A DNA stretch of 64,000 bases from Sphingosinicella sp963974575 (GTDB taxonomy: Bacteria; Pseudomonadota; Alphaproteobacteria; Sphingomonadales; Sphingomonadaceae). Positions 8,446 to 17,778 of the stretch are shown here, one piece after another. The stretch lies in contig NZ_CAXBBQ010000004.1 of assembly GCF_963974575.1 (NCBI RefSeq), positions 310,001-374,000 on the forward strand, read 5' to 3'. How positions within the stretch are numbered: position 1 is the stretch's first letter; each line of letters starts with the position of its first letter. Under the pieces are notes generated by a model. The model was not told where the DNA came from. It did not search any database and saw only the letters and a list, made by a program, of their open reading frames with translations. The position numbers were made by a program, and so were the translations under genes.

Positions 8446-9233
8446 CGTTTCGGCGCCATCTTCGCGACGCGCCTGAACACATATCGCGGCACCAAGCGCT
8501 TCAACCAGAGCGCTTGCATTTCAAGGCCTCGGCCTACCGGTATCTCCGGCTTTCCGGCGCGCAGGCCGGCGAGGATTTCGGCCGCAGCCTCGGCGGCGCT
8601 GATGCCGTGGCCGACCGGATCTTCCTTGGGGCCGAAACGCTTGCCATGGCCGTCGAGCGCATTCTCGGCGATGTTCGTCTGCACGAAGCCGGGCGTGACC
8701 ACCGTGACGCCGATGCCGTGCTGTGCGACCTCGGCGCGGAGCGCATCCGAAAAACCGACAAGCGCGTGCTTCGCGGCGCAGTAGCCGGTACGCATCGGTG
8801 CACCGATCTTGCCCGCAACGCTCGCGATCTGGACGAAATGCCCCTGTCCCCGCGCCACCATCTTGGGCAGCACGAACTGGGTAAGCCGGAGCGGCGCGAA
8901 GAAATCGACCTCCATGATCTGCCGGAAGACTCCGAAATCGGTATCGAGCGCCATCGAACGCTGTGAGATGCCGGCATTGTTGACGAGAATGTCGATCGCG
9001 CCGCGCCAGGCCCACGCCCGATCGACGATGCCGGGCAGCGCGGCATAATCGGTCGCCTCGAACGGCAGGACGAGCCGTTCACCTTCAAGCCGCCGCGTGA
9101 CATCTGTGAGCGCGGTTTCCCGACGCCCCGAGAGGATGATCTGTGCCCCTGCCTTTCCGAATGCCTCGGCAAGCGCAGCGCCGATGCCCGACGACGCCCC
9201 CGTGATCCACACGGTCTTGCCGGTCAGTTCCAC
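8442..9233 (-). CDS. Short-chain dehydrogenase/reductase
   Basis: A classical SDR of 263 residues. TGASSGIG at 11-18 binds the cofactor, NNAG is at 85-88, and the catalytic residues are Ser138, Tyr151 and Lys155 (YCAAK). The GRRE segment after the second strand suggests NADP(H). The GTG start at 9233 overlaps the NnrU-like gene by 10 bases. A long frame continues upstream but reads the neighbour out of phase. Specificity is unknown; the C-terminal basic and hydrophobic tail (LWLKRLVPRYVFRRVAK) suggests loose membrane association. Confidence 0.9.
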   Translation of the reverse strand: MELTGKTVWITGASSGIGAALAEAFGKAGAQIILSGRRETALTDVTRRLEGERLVLPFEATDYAALPGIVDRAWAWRGAIDILVNNAGISQRSMALDTDFGVFRQIMEVDFFAPLRLTQFVLPKMVARGQGHFVQIASVAGKIGAPMRTGYCAAKHALVGFSDALRAEVAQHGIGVTVVTPGFVQTNIAENALDGHGKRFGPKEDPVGHGISAAEAAAEILAGLRAGKPEIPVGRGLEMQALWLKRLVPRYVFRRVAKMAPKR

Positions 9234-9913
9234 AGCATCGCGCCAGTCGACTTGCCGATGACGAGTGGGTGCGTCATCACGAGGATGACATAGAGGGCAA
9301 GACCCATGACGACCGGCAGCACGCCGGGCCAGATGCGAGACCAGCCGAGACGGCCGGAAAGCTGCGCGCCAAGCGGCCAGTAGCTGGTGTGCGCTGCATA
9401 GGCCGCCCACGCCGCACCGAGCTGCACGGCCTTCTTGCCGTCCTGCAGCCATGCGCCGACAAGCGCCAATACGCCGATGCCGCCCGCGAGGATCAGCGTT
9501 TCGAGGCGGCCGGTCGAAGTGACATGCACAATCGCCCAGAGGCCGAACGCCCACATCATCGGATGTCGCGTAATGCCCATCACGCCCTTGGGCTCAGTCC
9601 CTTTCGAAAGCACCCTCCCTGCCTCCACCATCGCCGGATTGGGCGCGAGGAACGATCCCACGAAGAGGATGCTGGCAACGAGCATCAGGAGCCAGCCGAC
9701 ATGCACCACCCACAGGGGCGGCACCCAGAGCTGAACCGTGGGCGCGGCGCGGTAGGCGAGCACGGCCCATATCAGCGTAGCGAACGCGACCAGCGAATAG
9801 AGACCGAGAAAACCCTTCTCGCCGATCCTTGCGACGAGCGGCGCGCGGAGGGGATGGGACAGGATGAAATGGGTAAGCACAAACGACGCAACGGCGATTG
9901 CAAGCTCGGCCAT
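9224..9913 (-). CDS. NnrU family membrane protein
   Basis: NnrU family members are polytopic inner-membrane proteins, some linked to denitrification and others to isoprenoid or carotenoid enzymes. The 229 residues contain about six hydrophobic segments and the family feature GITRHPMMWAFGLWAI near residue 115. No denitrification gene is nearby, so the name gives family only, not role. It starts at ATG 9913 and overlaps the downstream SDR by 10 bases, so the two are co-expressed. Confidence 0.85.
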   Translation of the reverse strand: MAELAIAVASFVLTHFILSHPLRAPLVARIGEKGFLGLYSLVAFATLIWAVLAYRAAPTVQLWVPPLWVVHVGWLLMLVASILFVGSFLAPNPAMVEAGRVLSKGTEPKGVMGITRHPMMWAFGLWAIVHVTSTGRLETLILAGGIGVLALVGAWLQDGKKAVQLGAAWAAYAAHTSYWPLGAQLSGRLGWSRIWPGVLPVVMGLALYVILVMTHPLVIGKSTGAMLWN

Positions 9914-9933
9914 TTCCCGGCCCTCCCCTTGTT

Positions 9934-11232
9934 CTAGCGGCTATACTGTTTGGGCAGTGTATCCTGTTTCAGCGGATTGTAACGATCCCGCAATTTCGTC
10001 TGCCGCGATTCGAGCGGCGTTGCACGGCCATCGATGAAAAGAGCGGTCGGTGCCGAGGCAAGCTCGATCGGGTCGCCCGACCAGACCACGACGTCGGCGC
10101 GCTTGCCGGGTTCGAGCGTACCGAGTTCGCCGCCGAGCCCGAAAATCTCCGCCGGGTTCCTCGTCAGCGCCGCGAGCGCTTCGGCGTGGCTCACCTGAAC
10201 GCCGCCCGGAATCCGGCCTTGCGCCACGAGGTTGCCCGCCTGCTGCGGAATGAGCCGCACCTGATGGTTGAGATCGCGGCCAATCGGCACGATCGCGACC
10301 TTCACGCCCGCACGGATCAAGCGCCCGACGTTCGATTGCGTCGCAGCAAGCACCTCGAAGCTTTCGGGCAGATTGGGCGCGACGGAGGCGAGCACCGGAA
10401 CGCCCGCGGCAGCGATCTTGTCCGCCACCGTCCAGCCTTCCGCCGCACCGGCGAGGATGAGGCGCAGACGCGGGTAAGTCTTCTTGAGCGCGAGCACGTT
10501 CACGATGTCGCTGGCGCGGTTGACGCTGACCACCGCCGGAACCTCGCCGCTGATGACCTTCGCAAGCGCGGCGGCATCGGCCCGTTTCAGCAGCGAACCG
10601 CGATCACGGCCGTAGCCATAGCCCGCAGGGTTGCGCGCGTAAGCCGCCGCTTCGGCAAACGCGTCGGCAAGACGCGCGAACAACGCGCCGCGCGAGCCGC
10701 CCGCAAGGCGTGCGCCGGCCTCTCCCATCACGATGAACTGGAATGCCTGCGCCCGCGTGATCGGCGTTCCCTCACCGAGCGACAGCACGAGACCCTGCCC
10801 GCCGAAGATGTCGTTACCCGCATCCGGCATCACCGCGGCGCGTGTCACGCCTTCGATGCGGGTGACGGCGATGGCGGTGGTGAGCGGGTTTACCGCGGGC
10901 GCGATGTCGATCGCCGCGGCGTAGGGCGCAGCGTTGGCCTGGATGTCGTTGGTGCCCGAGACCGCATCGACCTCGACGATGCCCACGCGCGAGTAGCCGG
11001 CGAAAAGGCCGGGCGTCACCCAGCCGCCGGCGGCATCGACGACGCGCGCGTCCGCTGGGACGGCGACGTTCGATCCGACCGAGACGATGCGTCCGTCGCG
11101 GATAAGGACGGTGCCGTTCTCGATGGGTTCGGCGCGGGCGATGGTGGCGACCTTGCCGTTTACGATGGCGATGGTTTCCGCGGATGCAGGCATCGCGATC
11201 GTCAGCGCAAGGAGCGAGAGCAGACGCTTCAT
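9934..11232 (-). CDS. Amidohydrolase-fold protein lacking the metal-binding HxH
   Basis: This secreted 432-residue protein has a signal peptide (MKRLLSLLALTIAMPASA) and the amidohydrolase architecture: an N-terminal beta strand cap (IVNGKVATI..IRDGRIVSVG), WVTPG, and a C-terminal PGKRADVVVWSGDPIE. Where active relatives read PGxIDxHxH, it reads PGLFAGYSRVG, so both first-strand metal histidines are replaced (Tyr80, Arg82). The later metal His and Asp of its upstream neighbour also have no counterpart that I can see. It overlaps that intact paralogue by four bases (ATGA). It is probably a non-catalytic partner or a scaffold; loss of function with retention of the frame is the alternative. Confidence 0.85.
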   Translation of the reverse strand: MKRLLSLLALTIAMPASAETIAIVNGKVATIARAEPIENGTVLIRDGRIVSVGSNVAVPADARVVDAAGGWVTPGLFAGYSRVGIVEVDAVSGTNDIQANAAPYAAAIDIAPAVNPLTTAIAVTRIEGVTRAAVMPDAGNDIFGGQGLVLSLGEGTPITRAQAFQFIVMGEAGARLAGGSRGALFARLADAFAEAAAYARNPAGYGYGRDRGSLLKRADAAALAKVISGEVPAVVSVNRASDIVNVLALKKTYPRLRLILAGAAEGWTVADKIAAAGVPVLASVAPNLPESFEVLAATQSNVGRLIRAGVKVAIVPIGRDLNHQVRLIPQQAGNLVAQGRIPGGVQVSHAEALAALTRNPAEIFGLGGELGTLEPGKRADVVVWSGDPIELASAPTALFIDGRATPLESRQTKLRDRYNPLKQDTLPKQYSR

Positions 11233-12650
11233 TTCGGGTCTCCTTCACCCGGCTGGCCAAGCTCGAAATCGCTGACCGGGCGCATCCGCGACAGTGCATC
11301 GAACATCAGCGCGCCATCGATCCAGACCTTCTCGGCCTTTGCGTACACCGAGAGCGGATCGCCGTTCCAGAGCACGACATCGGCGCGCTTGCCCGGCGCG
11401 AGACTGCCGATTTCCTTGTCGAGACCAAGCGCCTTCGCGGCGTTGATGCCGATCCACGTCCACGCTTCCTCGGGCTTGATATCGAGGCCTGCGCGGTTGC
11501 CGTCCGCCAGTGCCTTCGCGGTTTCCTGATTGAGTCGCTGAATGCCGAGATCATCGTCTGAGTGCGTGATCGCGCAGCCGCCCGCCGCATGAACGAAGGG
11601 CAGGTTCTCGCGGATGCCGTCGTAGGATTCCATCTTGAACCCCCACCAATCCGCCCACATCGCCGCGCAGGTGCCGTTCGCCTTCAGAAGATCGGCGATC
11701 TTGTACGCTTCGACCGCGTGGTGGAAGGTGGTGACCTTGTAGCCGAACTCCTTCGCCATATCGAGCACGAGCGCCATTTCGTCGGCGCGGTAGCAGTGGT
11801 TCTGGACGAGAATCTCGCCATCGAGCACGCCGCGCAGCGTATCCATGGCGATGTCGCGCGCAGGCACGTCTTTCAGCGCGGCGGTGCCCGCCTTCACCTT
11901 GCCTTCGTATTCATCCCACTTGCGATCATATTCCTGCGCCTTCGCCCATGTGGCGCGGTCGAGCGCGATGTTGCCCATGCGGCTGCCCGGCTTCTGGTTG
12001 CGGCTGCCGTAGACGCGCTTGGGATTTTCGCCGCACGCCATCTTGAGCGTGTAGGGCGCGCCCGGAAACTTCATTTCCTGCACCGTGCGGCCGGGCACGT
12101 TGCGCAGGGAAACGCCGCGCCCGCCGAACAGATTCGCCGAACCGGGAAGGATGTGGAGCGTGGTGATGCCGCCCGCGAGCGCACGCGTGAAGCCGGGGTC
12201 CTGCGGCCAGACGCCGTGTTCGGCCCACACGTCCGCCGTGTTCGCGCCGGTCACCTCATTGCCGTCCTGGTGCGCTTCCACCGATGGCGACGGATAGTTG
12301 CCGAGGTGGCTGTGCACGTCGATGACACCGGGCGTCACCCACTTGCCGGCACCATCGATCACGCTGACGCCTTCGGGCGCTGTGACGCTCTGGCCGATCG
12401 CGGCGACCTTGCCATCCACGAGCAGCACTTCGCCGCCGATGATCTTGCCGCCCGCGCCGTCATAGATGTTGACGCCGCGGATCAGCGTGGGCTGCGATGC
12501 ATAGGGCTTGTAGACGGAAGGGAACGGGTTCTTTTCGATCACCGGCAGATCGCGGGCCGGCTTGCCGGCGGCGGTTTTCGGTCCTTCCTGCTGACCTGCG
12601 CAGGCGGAAAGCAACGCCGCCGATGCAAGCGCAAAAACCAGACTCTTCAT
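11229..12650 (-). CDS. Lipoprotein amidohydrolase with intact metal site
   Basis: A periplasmic metal-dependent amidohydrolase, probably acting on peptides or N-acyl compounds. The lipobox LLSAC (Cys17) ends the signal peptide, so it is lipid-anchored. PGVIDVHSHLG holds the metal His113 and His115; HNHC-type and FHHAVEAYK histidines follow, and ITHSDDD supplies the metal Asp. The C-terminus has the usual PGKRADVVLWNGDP. It is 473 residues. It sits between the POT transporter (4-base overlap) and the degenerate paralogue (4-base overlap), so peptide uptake and hydrolysis are plausibly one function. Confidence 0.9.
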   Translation of the reverse strand: MKSLVFALASAALLSACAGQQEGPKTAAGKPARDLPVIEKNPFPSVYKPYASQPTLIRGVNIYDGAGGKIIGGEVLLVDGKVAAIGQSVTAPEGVSVIDGAGKWVTPGVIDVHSHLGNYPSPSVEAHQDGNEVTGANTADVWAEHGVWPQDPGFTRALAGGITTLHILPGSANLFGGRGVSLRNVPGRTVQEMKFPGAPYTLKMACGENPKRVYGSRNQKPGSRMGNIALDRATWAKAQEYDRKWDEYEGKVKAGTAALKDVPARDIAMDTLRGVLDGEILVQNHCYRADEMALVLDMAKEFGYKVTTFHHAVEAYKIADLLKANGTCAAMWADWWGFKMESYDGIRENLPFVHAAGGCAITHSDDDLGIQRLNQETAKALADGNRAGLDIKPEEAWTWIGINAAKALGLDKEIGSLAPGKRADVVLWNGDPLSVYAKAEKVWIDGALMFDALSRMRPVSDFELGQPGEGDPK

Positions 12651-14263
12651 GGACGCGTCTCCGCTGCCGTATTGATCCCTGCCGCCTGCGGCTCGCCGAT
12701 CTCCCCGGCACCCGCCAGTTCGCCATCATCTTTCAGCGTATCGAGGTGCATCAGACGGCGGATGAACGGGGAAATCACCAAGAAGCCGATGCCCACCGCA
12801 ATCGCCACCCAACCCACGTTCGAATAGACGCCAAGCACGACCTCCTTCGCCGCGCCCTCGCCGCCGCCGTGATCCGCACCGGTTGCCGCTGCAATCAGAC
12901 CGGCAGCGAAATTGCCCGCAGCGGACGCGAAAAACCACGTTCCCATGATCAGGCTGGCCATGTGGGAGGGCGCAAGCCGGTTCATCGCGCTGAGCCCGAC
13001 GGGTGAGAGGCAAAGCTCTCCGGTGGTGTGCAGCAGGTAGATCAGAAAGATGTAGATGACCGGGGTCGGCACGCCGAGGCCGGCTGCCTCCGCGCCTGCC
13101 ACCAGAATGAAAAAGCCCACGCCGAGCTGGATCAGCCCGAGCCCGAACTTCGCCCCTGCGGACGGCTCCAGCCCCCGCCGGCCGAGCGCGATCCAAAGAC
13201 CGGCGAACAGCGGTGCAAGCAGCACGATGTAGATGGCATTCAGCGACTGGAAAATCGCCGCCTTGATCTCGATGCCGAAAATCTCGCGGTTCACGTGGCG
13301 ATCGGTGAACAGATTGAGCGACGATCCCGCCTGTTCGAAGAGCGACCAGAACAGGATCGAACCGAGGATGAGGACCATCACGGCGAAGATACGGTCCCTA
13401 TCTTCGCGGGAGAGTTTCGCAACCGCCGTATAGAGCACGTAGCCGACGAGGATGGCGCCGGAGATACCCAGAAGCAGTCCGACGAATTCCTGGAACTGGA
13501 TCATCAGCCACACAAGGCCGACCCCCAGGAAAGAAAGCGTATAGAGCAGCCATTCGAACGAGATGCCGCCAACCCGCTGCGTCAGTTTTTGAGGTACGGG
13601 CGACTCGCCGCGACCCAAGAGATAGGGCTTGCCCCAGACGAAGACCGCGAGCCCCAGAAGCATCCCGAGCCCGGCCGCCCCGAAGCCGTAGCTCCAGCCG
13701 TAGGTCTGCCCGAGATAGCCCGCGATAATAGCGCCGATCGCGGCGCCCAAGTTGATGCCCATGTAAAAGATCGTATAGGCGCCGTCCCGGCGCACGTCGG
13801 TGCGCGGATAAAGCTGCCCGACGATCACCGAGATGTTCGCCTTCAGAAAACCAGATCCGACCACGATGAAGGCGAGCGCCAGCCAGAAGACGCTGATCGC
13901 TGTGCCGCCCTGGCCGCCATCGCCCTCAACCGCCATGAGCAGGTGACCGAAACTGAGCAGAACCGCGCCGAACAGCACTGCCTTGCGCTGTCCGAGCCAG
14001 CGATCCGCGAGATAACCGCCGATGACGGGCGTGATGTAGACGAGGGCCGTGTACGCGCCGTAGATCACCGACGCTTTCTGATCCGAAAACATCCAGTGCT
14101 GGACGAGGTAGAATATGAGCAGCGCCCGCATACCGTAGTAGGAGAAGCGCTCCCACATTTCGGCGAAGAACAGCACGAACAGCCCTTTGGGATGCCCGAG
14201 GATGGTTCCCATGGAATCGCTTGCTGGAAGGGCGCCGGCGGCAGCCCCCGTCGGTTGAGTCAT
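12647..14263 (-). CDS. Proton-dependent oligopeptide transporter (POT/PTR2)
   Basis: A 12-14-helix inner-membrane symporter of di- and tripeptides. It has the POT motif EMWERFSYYGMRALL near the N-terminus and FYMGINLGAAIGAIIAGYLG in helix 5. ATG 14263 is chosen (AGGA just upstream), giving 538 residues; the frame is open to 14323, but the extra residues are not typical. It is the first gene of an operon with two amidohydrolase-fold proteins, which points to uptake of a specific peptide class. A second POT gene lies at 41.0-42.4 kb. Confidence 0.92.
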   Translation of the reverse strand: MTQPTGAAAGALPASDSMGTILGHPKGLFVLFFAEMWERFSYYGMRALLIFYLVQHWMFSDQKASVIYGAYTALVYITPVIGGYLADRWLGQRKAVLFGAVLLSFGHLLMAVEGDGGQGGTAISVFWLALAFIVVGSGFLKANISVIVGQLYPRTDVRRDGAYTIFYMGINLGAAIGAIIAGYLGQTYGWSYGFGAAGLGMLLGLAVFVWGKPYLLGRGESPVPQKLTQRVGGISFEWLLYTLSFLGVGLVWLMIQFQEFVGLLLGISGAILVGYVLYTAVAKLSREDRDRIFAVMVLILGSILFWSLFEQAGSSLNLFTDRHVNREIFGIEIKAAIFQSLNAIYIVLLAPLFAGLWIALGRRGLEPSAGAKFGLGLIQLGVGFFILVAGAEAAGLGVPTPVIYIFLIYLLHTTGELCLSPVGLSAMNRLAPSHMASLIMGTWFFASAAGNFAAGLIAAATGADHGGGEGAAKEVVLGVYSNVGWVAIAVGIGFLVISPFIRRLMHLDTLKDDGELAGAGEIGEPQAAGINTAAETRP

Positions 14264-14503
14264 TGGTCCTGGACCCTCTTCCCTTTTTCGAACGGCAGCG
14301 ATCAGGCCGCGCCGCTCTCCCATGGCGCGAGACTAGCCCCGCGTCCGGCGCATTGAAAGAATGTTTCGGCGGTCAGGAGCGCGTTCGTCTTCGGCCTTCT
14401 TTTTTGACATCGCAGGCCGAAATCGCGGCCGCGCCACAACGGCGACACCGGATGGACCCGGCATCTGGAAACGCTATGCTGTGTTCAACCGGAGGCCCAT
14501 GTC

Positions 14504-15001
14504 ATGATCCGCGCTCTGATCGCCTTCACGCTCGCTCTCTCCGCTCCCGCCGCCGCGCAGAATACGCGTTCGCTGGACGGCAGCGTTTCGCCGCCTGCCT
14601 CCATCGATCAGCTCTCCTGGCTTGCAGGAAGCTGGGTTGGCACGGGAATGGGCGCGGCGGTGACGGAAACCTATTCCGCACCGCTCGGCGGCCGGATCAC
14701 GGGCCATTTCGTCATGGCTGACGGCAAGGGCGGCATCGCGTTTACCGAAATCGTCGACTATGTCCCCGTCGGCCAGTCACTGGCCTATCGCGTGCGCCAC
14801 TTCAACCCGGACATGACCGGCTGGGAGGATCAAACCGGCAAACCCGTGGTCTTTCCGCTCGTCGCCATCGAGAAGGACCGCTGGTTCTTCGACGGCATGA
14901 CAATCGAACGCACCGGGCCCGATTCTCTCGTCATGTGGGTGAAAATCACCGAGAAAGGCACCGCAAAGGAAGTCCCGTTCCGCCTAATGCGCCAGCGCTG
15001 A
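14504..15001 (+). CDS. Secreted DUF6265 family protein
   Basis: A 165-residue exported protein. A signal peptide (MIRALIAFTLALSAPAAAQ) precedes DQLSWLAGSWVGTGMGAAVTE, the hallmark of the DUF6265 lipocalin-like/heme-binding-fold family, with strands ending in PFRLMRQR. GGAGG lies eight bases before ATG 14504. The 240-base region upstream, divergent from the POT gene, holds a TTGACA at 14404 without a convincing -10, and nothing else. Function unknown. Confidence 0.75.
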   Translation: MIRALIAFTLALSAPAAAQNTRSLDGSVSPPASIDQLSWLAGSWVGTGMGAAVTETYSAPLGGRITGHFVMADGKGGIAFTEIVDYVPVGQSLAYRVRHFNPDMTGWEDQTGKPVVFPLVAIEKDRWFFDGMTIERTGPDSLVMWVKITEKGTAKEVPFRLMRQR

Positions 15002-15023
15002 TCGAAGCGTGCTTCCCTTAAAT

Positions 15024-17060
15024 TCAGCGCCCGGGGCGCCAGCGGATGCCGACCCAGAGCGTGCGCGGCTGGCCGCGATCGATGATGCCGTCGCTGGTGC
15101 GGCCGGCCTCGACATTCGCGTCTGCGAGATTTTCCGCCGCGAGGCGAAGCGAAAGCCCGTTGCCCAGCGGCGCTTCGGCGAAGGCATCGAGCGTCAGCGC
15201 CTCGTCCAGACGGAGCGTCTGCAGATCGTCCTCGTAGCGCACACCGTCGTAGCGGGCAGTGATACCGGCACTCCAACCGTCGACGCGCCAGCTTGCAGAT
15301 GCGCTCGCCTGATGCTTCGGGGTCTGCGCGGGGCGCATACCGTCCAGCGCTGCGGACACGCCGCTCGCTTCCACCGTGGCATCGGTAAAGGCATAGGAGA
15401 GGCCGAGCGACCAGCGGCCGAGATCGAGGCCCGCATTCGCTTCGATGCCCCACGCCTCCACCGCGTCGAGATTGAGCCGCTGGCGATAAGCGCCCGCGAC
15501 GAAGCCGACACCGGGGAACACGCCCGGCCCTTGCGCCAGCGTGACGTTGCCGATCGCGTTCTTGGCGCGGTTGTAGAAGACCGTGGCGGAGAGGTGCGCG
15601 GTGCTGAGCGGGCGGTAATCCAACCCCGCCTCGATGCCGCGCAGCCGTTCGGGCTTCAGCGCCGCGTTCGCGGCCGTCGCATCCGCGCCGACACGGAACG
15701 GCCGGTACAGCTCGTTGAGCGTCGGCACGCGGAAGCCGAGATACCCGGCGGTGCGCAACGTGAGCGCGGGGGTCGCCGAAAACGCAAGGCCGAGACGCCC
15801 GCTTGGCTCCGTGCCCGAACGCTTCGCGAAGTCCGTATCGGTGAGAACCGCGCCCGTCAGCTGCCGCTCGTCGAGATGGCCATTCGCGAGCGACCAGCGA
15901 TCGAGGCGGACGCCGCCCGTGAGCAGCAGCGCGTCTGTCAGCCGCCAGTCGTCCTCAATGAAAACACCGTAAACATTGCTGTCGCCGCCCGCTTCGCGCT
16001 TGCGCGTGAAGGCGTTCGCCACCGGCGTGTAGAACTCCTTCGTCTCGCCGCTCGCGCCGCGCCAATCCGCGCCGAGACGCAGGGCATGAGCGCCGAGCGT
16101 GGGGCGGACTTCGACCTTCACGCCGTAGCCGGTCGCCGGAACAGCATACTGGTCAAGCACCGATGACGCGGTGTTCCGGTCATCCGCGATGCGGGCGAAG
16201 CGCGACGAGAAATCCCGCGTCTGAAGATAGGCAACCGCTTCCCACGGCAGCGTTCCGCGCGACACCAGCCGCACGCTCGCGTCCGTGCCGCTGTTCGCCG
16301 AATCGACGATATCGATGCCGCGCACGCGGTCGTCGGCGAACGCCGCGCCGCGAACCTGAAGCTCGGTCTGTTCGCCCACCGGCACGACGAAGCGCACCGC
16401 GCCGCCGTATTGCTCATAGGAGGCCGGGATATCGATGGCCCCGCGCTGCGAGCGCTTGAGGAGATGGAAACCGTCGCCGCGATCGTATCCGGCATCGAGC
16501 GCGATGAAGCCGCCGCCGAGCGGGACAGTCGCGCCCGCATAGGCCGCGACCGAATCGCGGCTGCCGTAGTCGATACCGACGACAGGCGTGCGGTCGCGCC
16601 CCACGCTCGACAGTTCGATGACGCCGGTGAGCGCGCCCGCGCCGAACGCGCCCGCACCGCCGCCCGTGGTGATGCGCACCGAAGAGAGGCTTTCGGGGCG
16701 AATCGCGGGCCACGGGATCCATCCCGCGAACGGATCTGCGACGGGCACGCCGTCGAGCAGCACCAGCGCGCGGCTCGAGGCGTTGCCGCCGATGCCGCGA
16801 AGCTGCGCGCCCTGGCTCGTCGGGTTCGCCGAGCGGCTGTCCGTGCGGCGGAACATCTGGAAGCCGGAGGCCGCCTCCAGCGCTGTTTCCAGCCCGCCCG
16901 GGACGTCCTGAAGCGCTGCGCCGTCCACGACCTGCACGGCATAGGCCTGCGAGCCTAGCGGCTGTTCGAGCGCATGGCCGGTCACCACGATCGTGTCATC
17001 GGCGGCCGCAGGATGCGCGAGGACGGCGGAGGCGAGCAAAAGGCAAAAACGATACCGCAA
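15024..17060 (-). CDS. TonB-dependent receptor
   Basis: An outer-membrane TonB-dependent transporter of 678 residues. After a signal peptide (LRYRFCLLLASAVLAHPAAA) comes a TonB box-like DDTIVVTG, then a plug domain with LRGIGGNASSRALVLLDGVPV and ITTGGGAGAFG, and a barrel ending in WVGIRWRPGR with a near-terminal aromatic strand. The best start is TTG at 17060; the longer open frame upstream only mirrors the opposite strand. No cobalamin, FMN or TPP riboswitch is visible in the 99 bases before it, so the substrate is open. It is convergent with the DUF6265 gene. Confidence 0.9.
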   Translation of the reverse strand: MRYRFCLLLASAVLAHPAAADDTIVVTGHALEQPLGSQAYAVQVVDGAALQDVPGGLETALEAASGFQMFRRTDSRSANPTSQGAQLRGIGGNASSRALVLLDGVPVADPFAGWIPWPAIRPESLSSVRITTGGGAGAFGAGALTGVIELSSVGRDRTPVVGIDYGSRDSVAAYAGATVPLGGGFIALDAGYDRGDGFHLLKRSQRGAIDIPASYEQYGGAVRFVVPVGEQTELQVRGAAFADDRVRGIDIVDSANSGTDASVRLVSRGTLPWEAVAYLQTRDFSSRFARIADDRNTASSVLDQYAVPATGYGVKVEVRPTLGAHALRLGADWRGASGETKEFYTPVANAFTRKREAGGDSNVYGVFIEDDWRLTDALLLTGGVRLDRWSLANGHLDERQLTGAVLTDTDFAKRSGTEPSGRLGLAFSATPALTLRTAGYLGFRVPTLNELYRPFRVGADATAANAALKPERLRGIEAGLDYRPLSTAHLSATVFYNRAKNAIGNVTLAQGPGVFPGVGFVAGAYRQRLNLDAVEAWGIEANAGLDLGRWSLGLSYAFTDATVEASGVSAALDGMRPAQTPKHQASASASWRVDGWSAGITARYDGVRYEDDLQTLRLDEALTLDAFAEAPLGNGLSLRLAAENLADANVEAGRTSDGIIDRGQPRTLWVGIRWRPGR

Positions 17061-17159
17061 AATGGCGACCTGACTTTCTTTTCCGGAGGCGCATCTGCTA
17101 GCGAGCACCCCTCCCCCCGGCAACCGCCTATCGGCGAACGGCAAGAAGGCAAACCATCC

Positions 17160-17747
17160 GTGACCGTGTTCAACGACCGCACCACGCCCATGTCGCTGCT
17201 TCTCTCCCGCCGCTCCGGCAAGGCGCGCGACATGATCGCGCCCGGCCCGGATGAGGCGCAGCTGCGGCGCATCCTGAGCGCGGCAGCGCGCGTGCCCGAC
17301 CATGGCAAGCTCGCGCCGTGGCGGTTCGTGATCGTGCCGGAAAGCGAGCGCGGTGCGCTCGGCGAGGCGCTGGACGCGATCTATTTGGCCGAGAAACCGG
17401 ACGCCGGTCGCATCGAGCGCGAGGCGATCCGCGACTTCGCGCGGCAGGCACCCACGCTGGTCGTCACGCTCTTCCGTCCCAAACCCGAATCGCACATCCC
17501 GCTCGCCGAACAGGCCGCATCGGCTGCCGCCGCAACGATGACACTGGCGCACGCCGCGCACGCCGAGGGCTTCGTATCGTGCTGGCTGACGGGCTGGGCG
17601 GCCTATTCGGAGAGCGTGACGCGGCTTTTCGGCGAACCCGGCGACAGCATTGTCGGCTTCATGTTCCTCGGCACGCCGGGGAAACCGCTGGAAGAGCGCC
17701 CGCGCCCGGACCTCGAAGACGTCGTGAGTGTGTGGAGCGCGGGTTGA
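17160..17747 (+). CDS. Nitroreductase family protein
   Basis: An FMN-dependent nitroreductase-fold oxidoreductase of the YdjA type, 195 residues. SRRSGKARDM at the N-terminus gives the family's FMN phosphate contact, and AARVPDHGKLAPWRFVIV and the C-terminal FMFLGTPGKPLEERPRPDL are typical. GTG 17160 has AGAAGG ten bases upstream; GTG 17166 and ATG 17190 are alternatives. Its physiological substrate is unknown. It is divergent from the TonB receptor and its stop nearly touches the promoter of the next gene. Confidence 0.85.
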   Translation: MTVFNDRTTPMSLLLSRRSGKARDMIAPGPDEAQLRRILSAAARVPDHGKLAPWRFVIVPESERGALGEALDAIYLAEKPDAGRIEREAIRDFARQAPTLVVTLFRPKPESHIPLAEQAASAAAATMTLAHAAHAEGFVSCWLTGWAAYSESVTRLFGEPGDSIVGFMFLGTPGKPLEERPRPDLEDVVSVWSAG

Positions 17748-17757
17748 CCGTGCTACT

Positions 17758-17777
17758 GTCTTATGGTTTTATAACAC
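17758..17777. promoter_or_regulatory. Dyad before the GntR gene, candidate operator
   Basis: GTCTTAT at 17758-17764 and ATAACAC at 17771-17777 form an inverted repeat, six of seven positions paired around a six-base spacer, ending one base before the GntR start codon. A TTGACC at 17744-17749 and TATAAC at 17770-17775 could be -35 and -10 elements, though 20 bases apart. YtrA-type regulators usually repress their own gene, so autoregulation is inferred. Confidence 0.45.
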
Positions 17778-17778
17778 T

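Noticed and set aside
17061..17159. Possible cobalamin or other riboswitch before the TonB receptor
   Set aside because: No B12-box, TPP or FMN core motif can be found on either strand in the 99-base gap.
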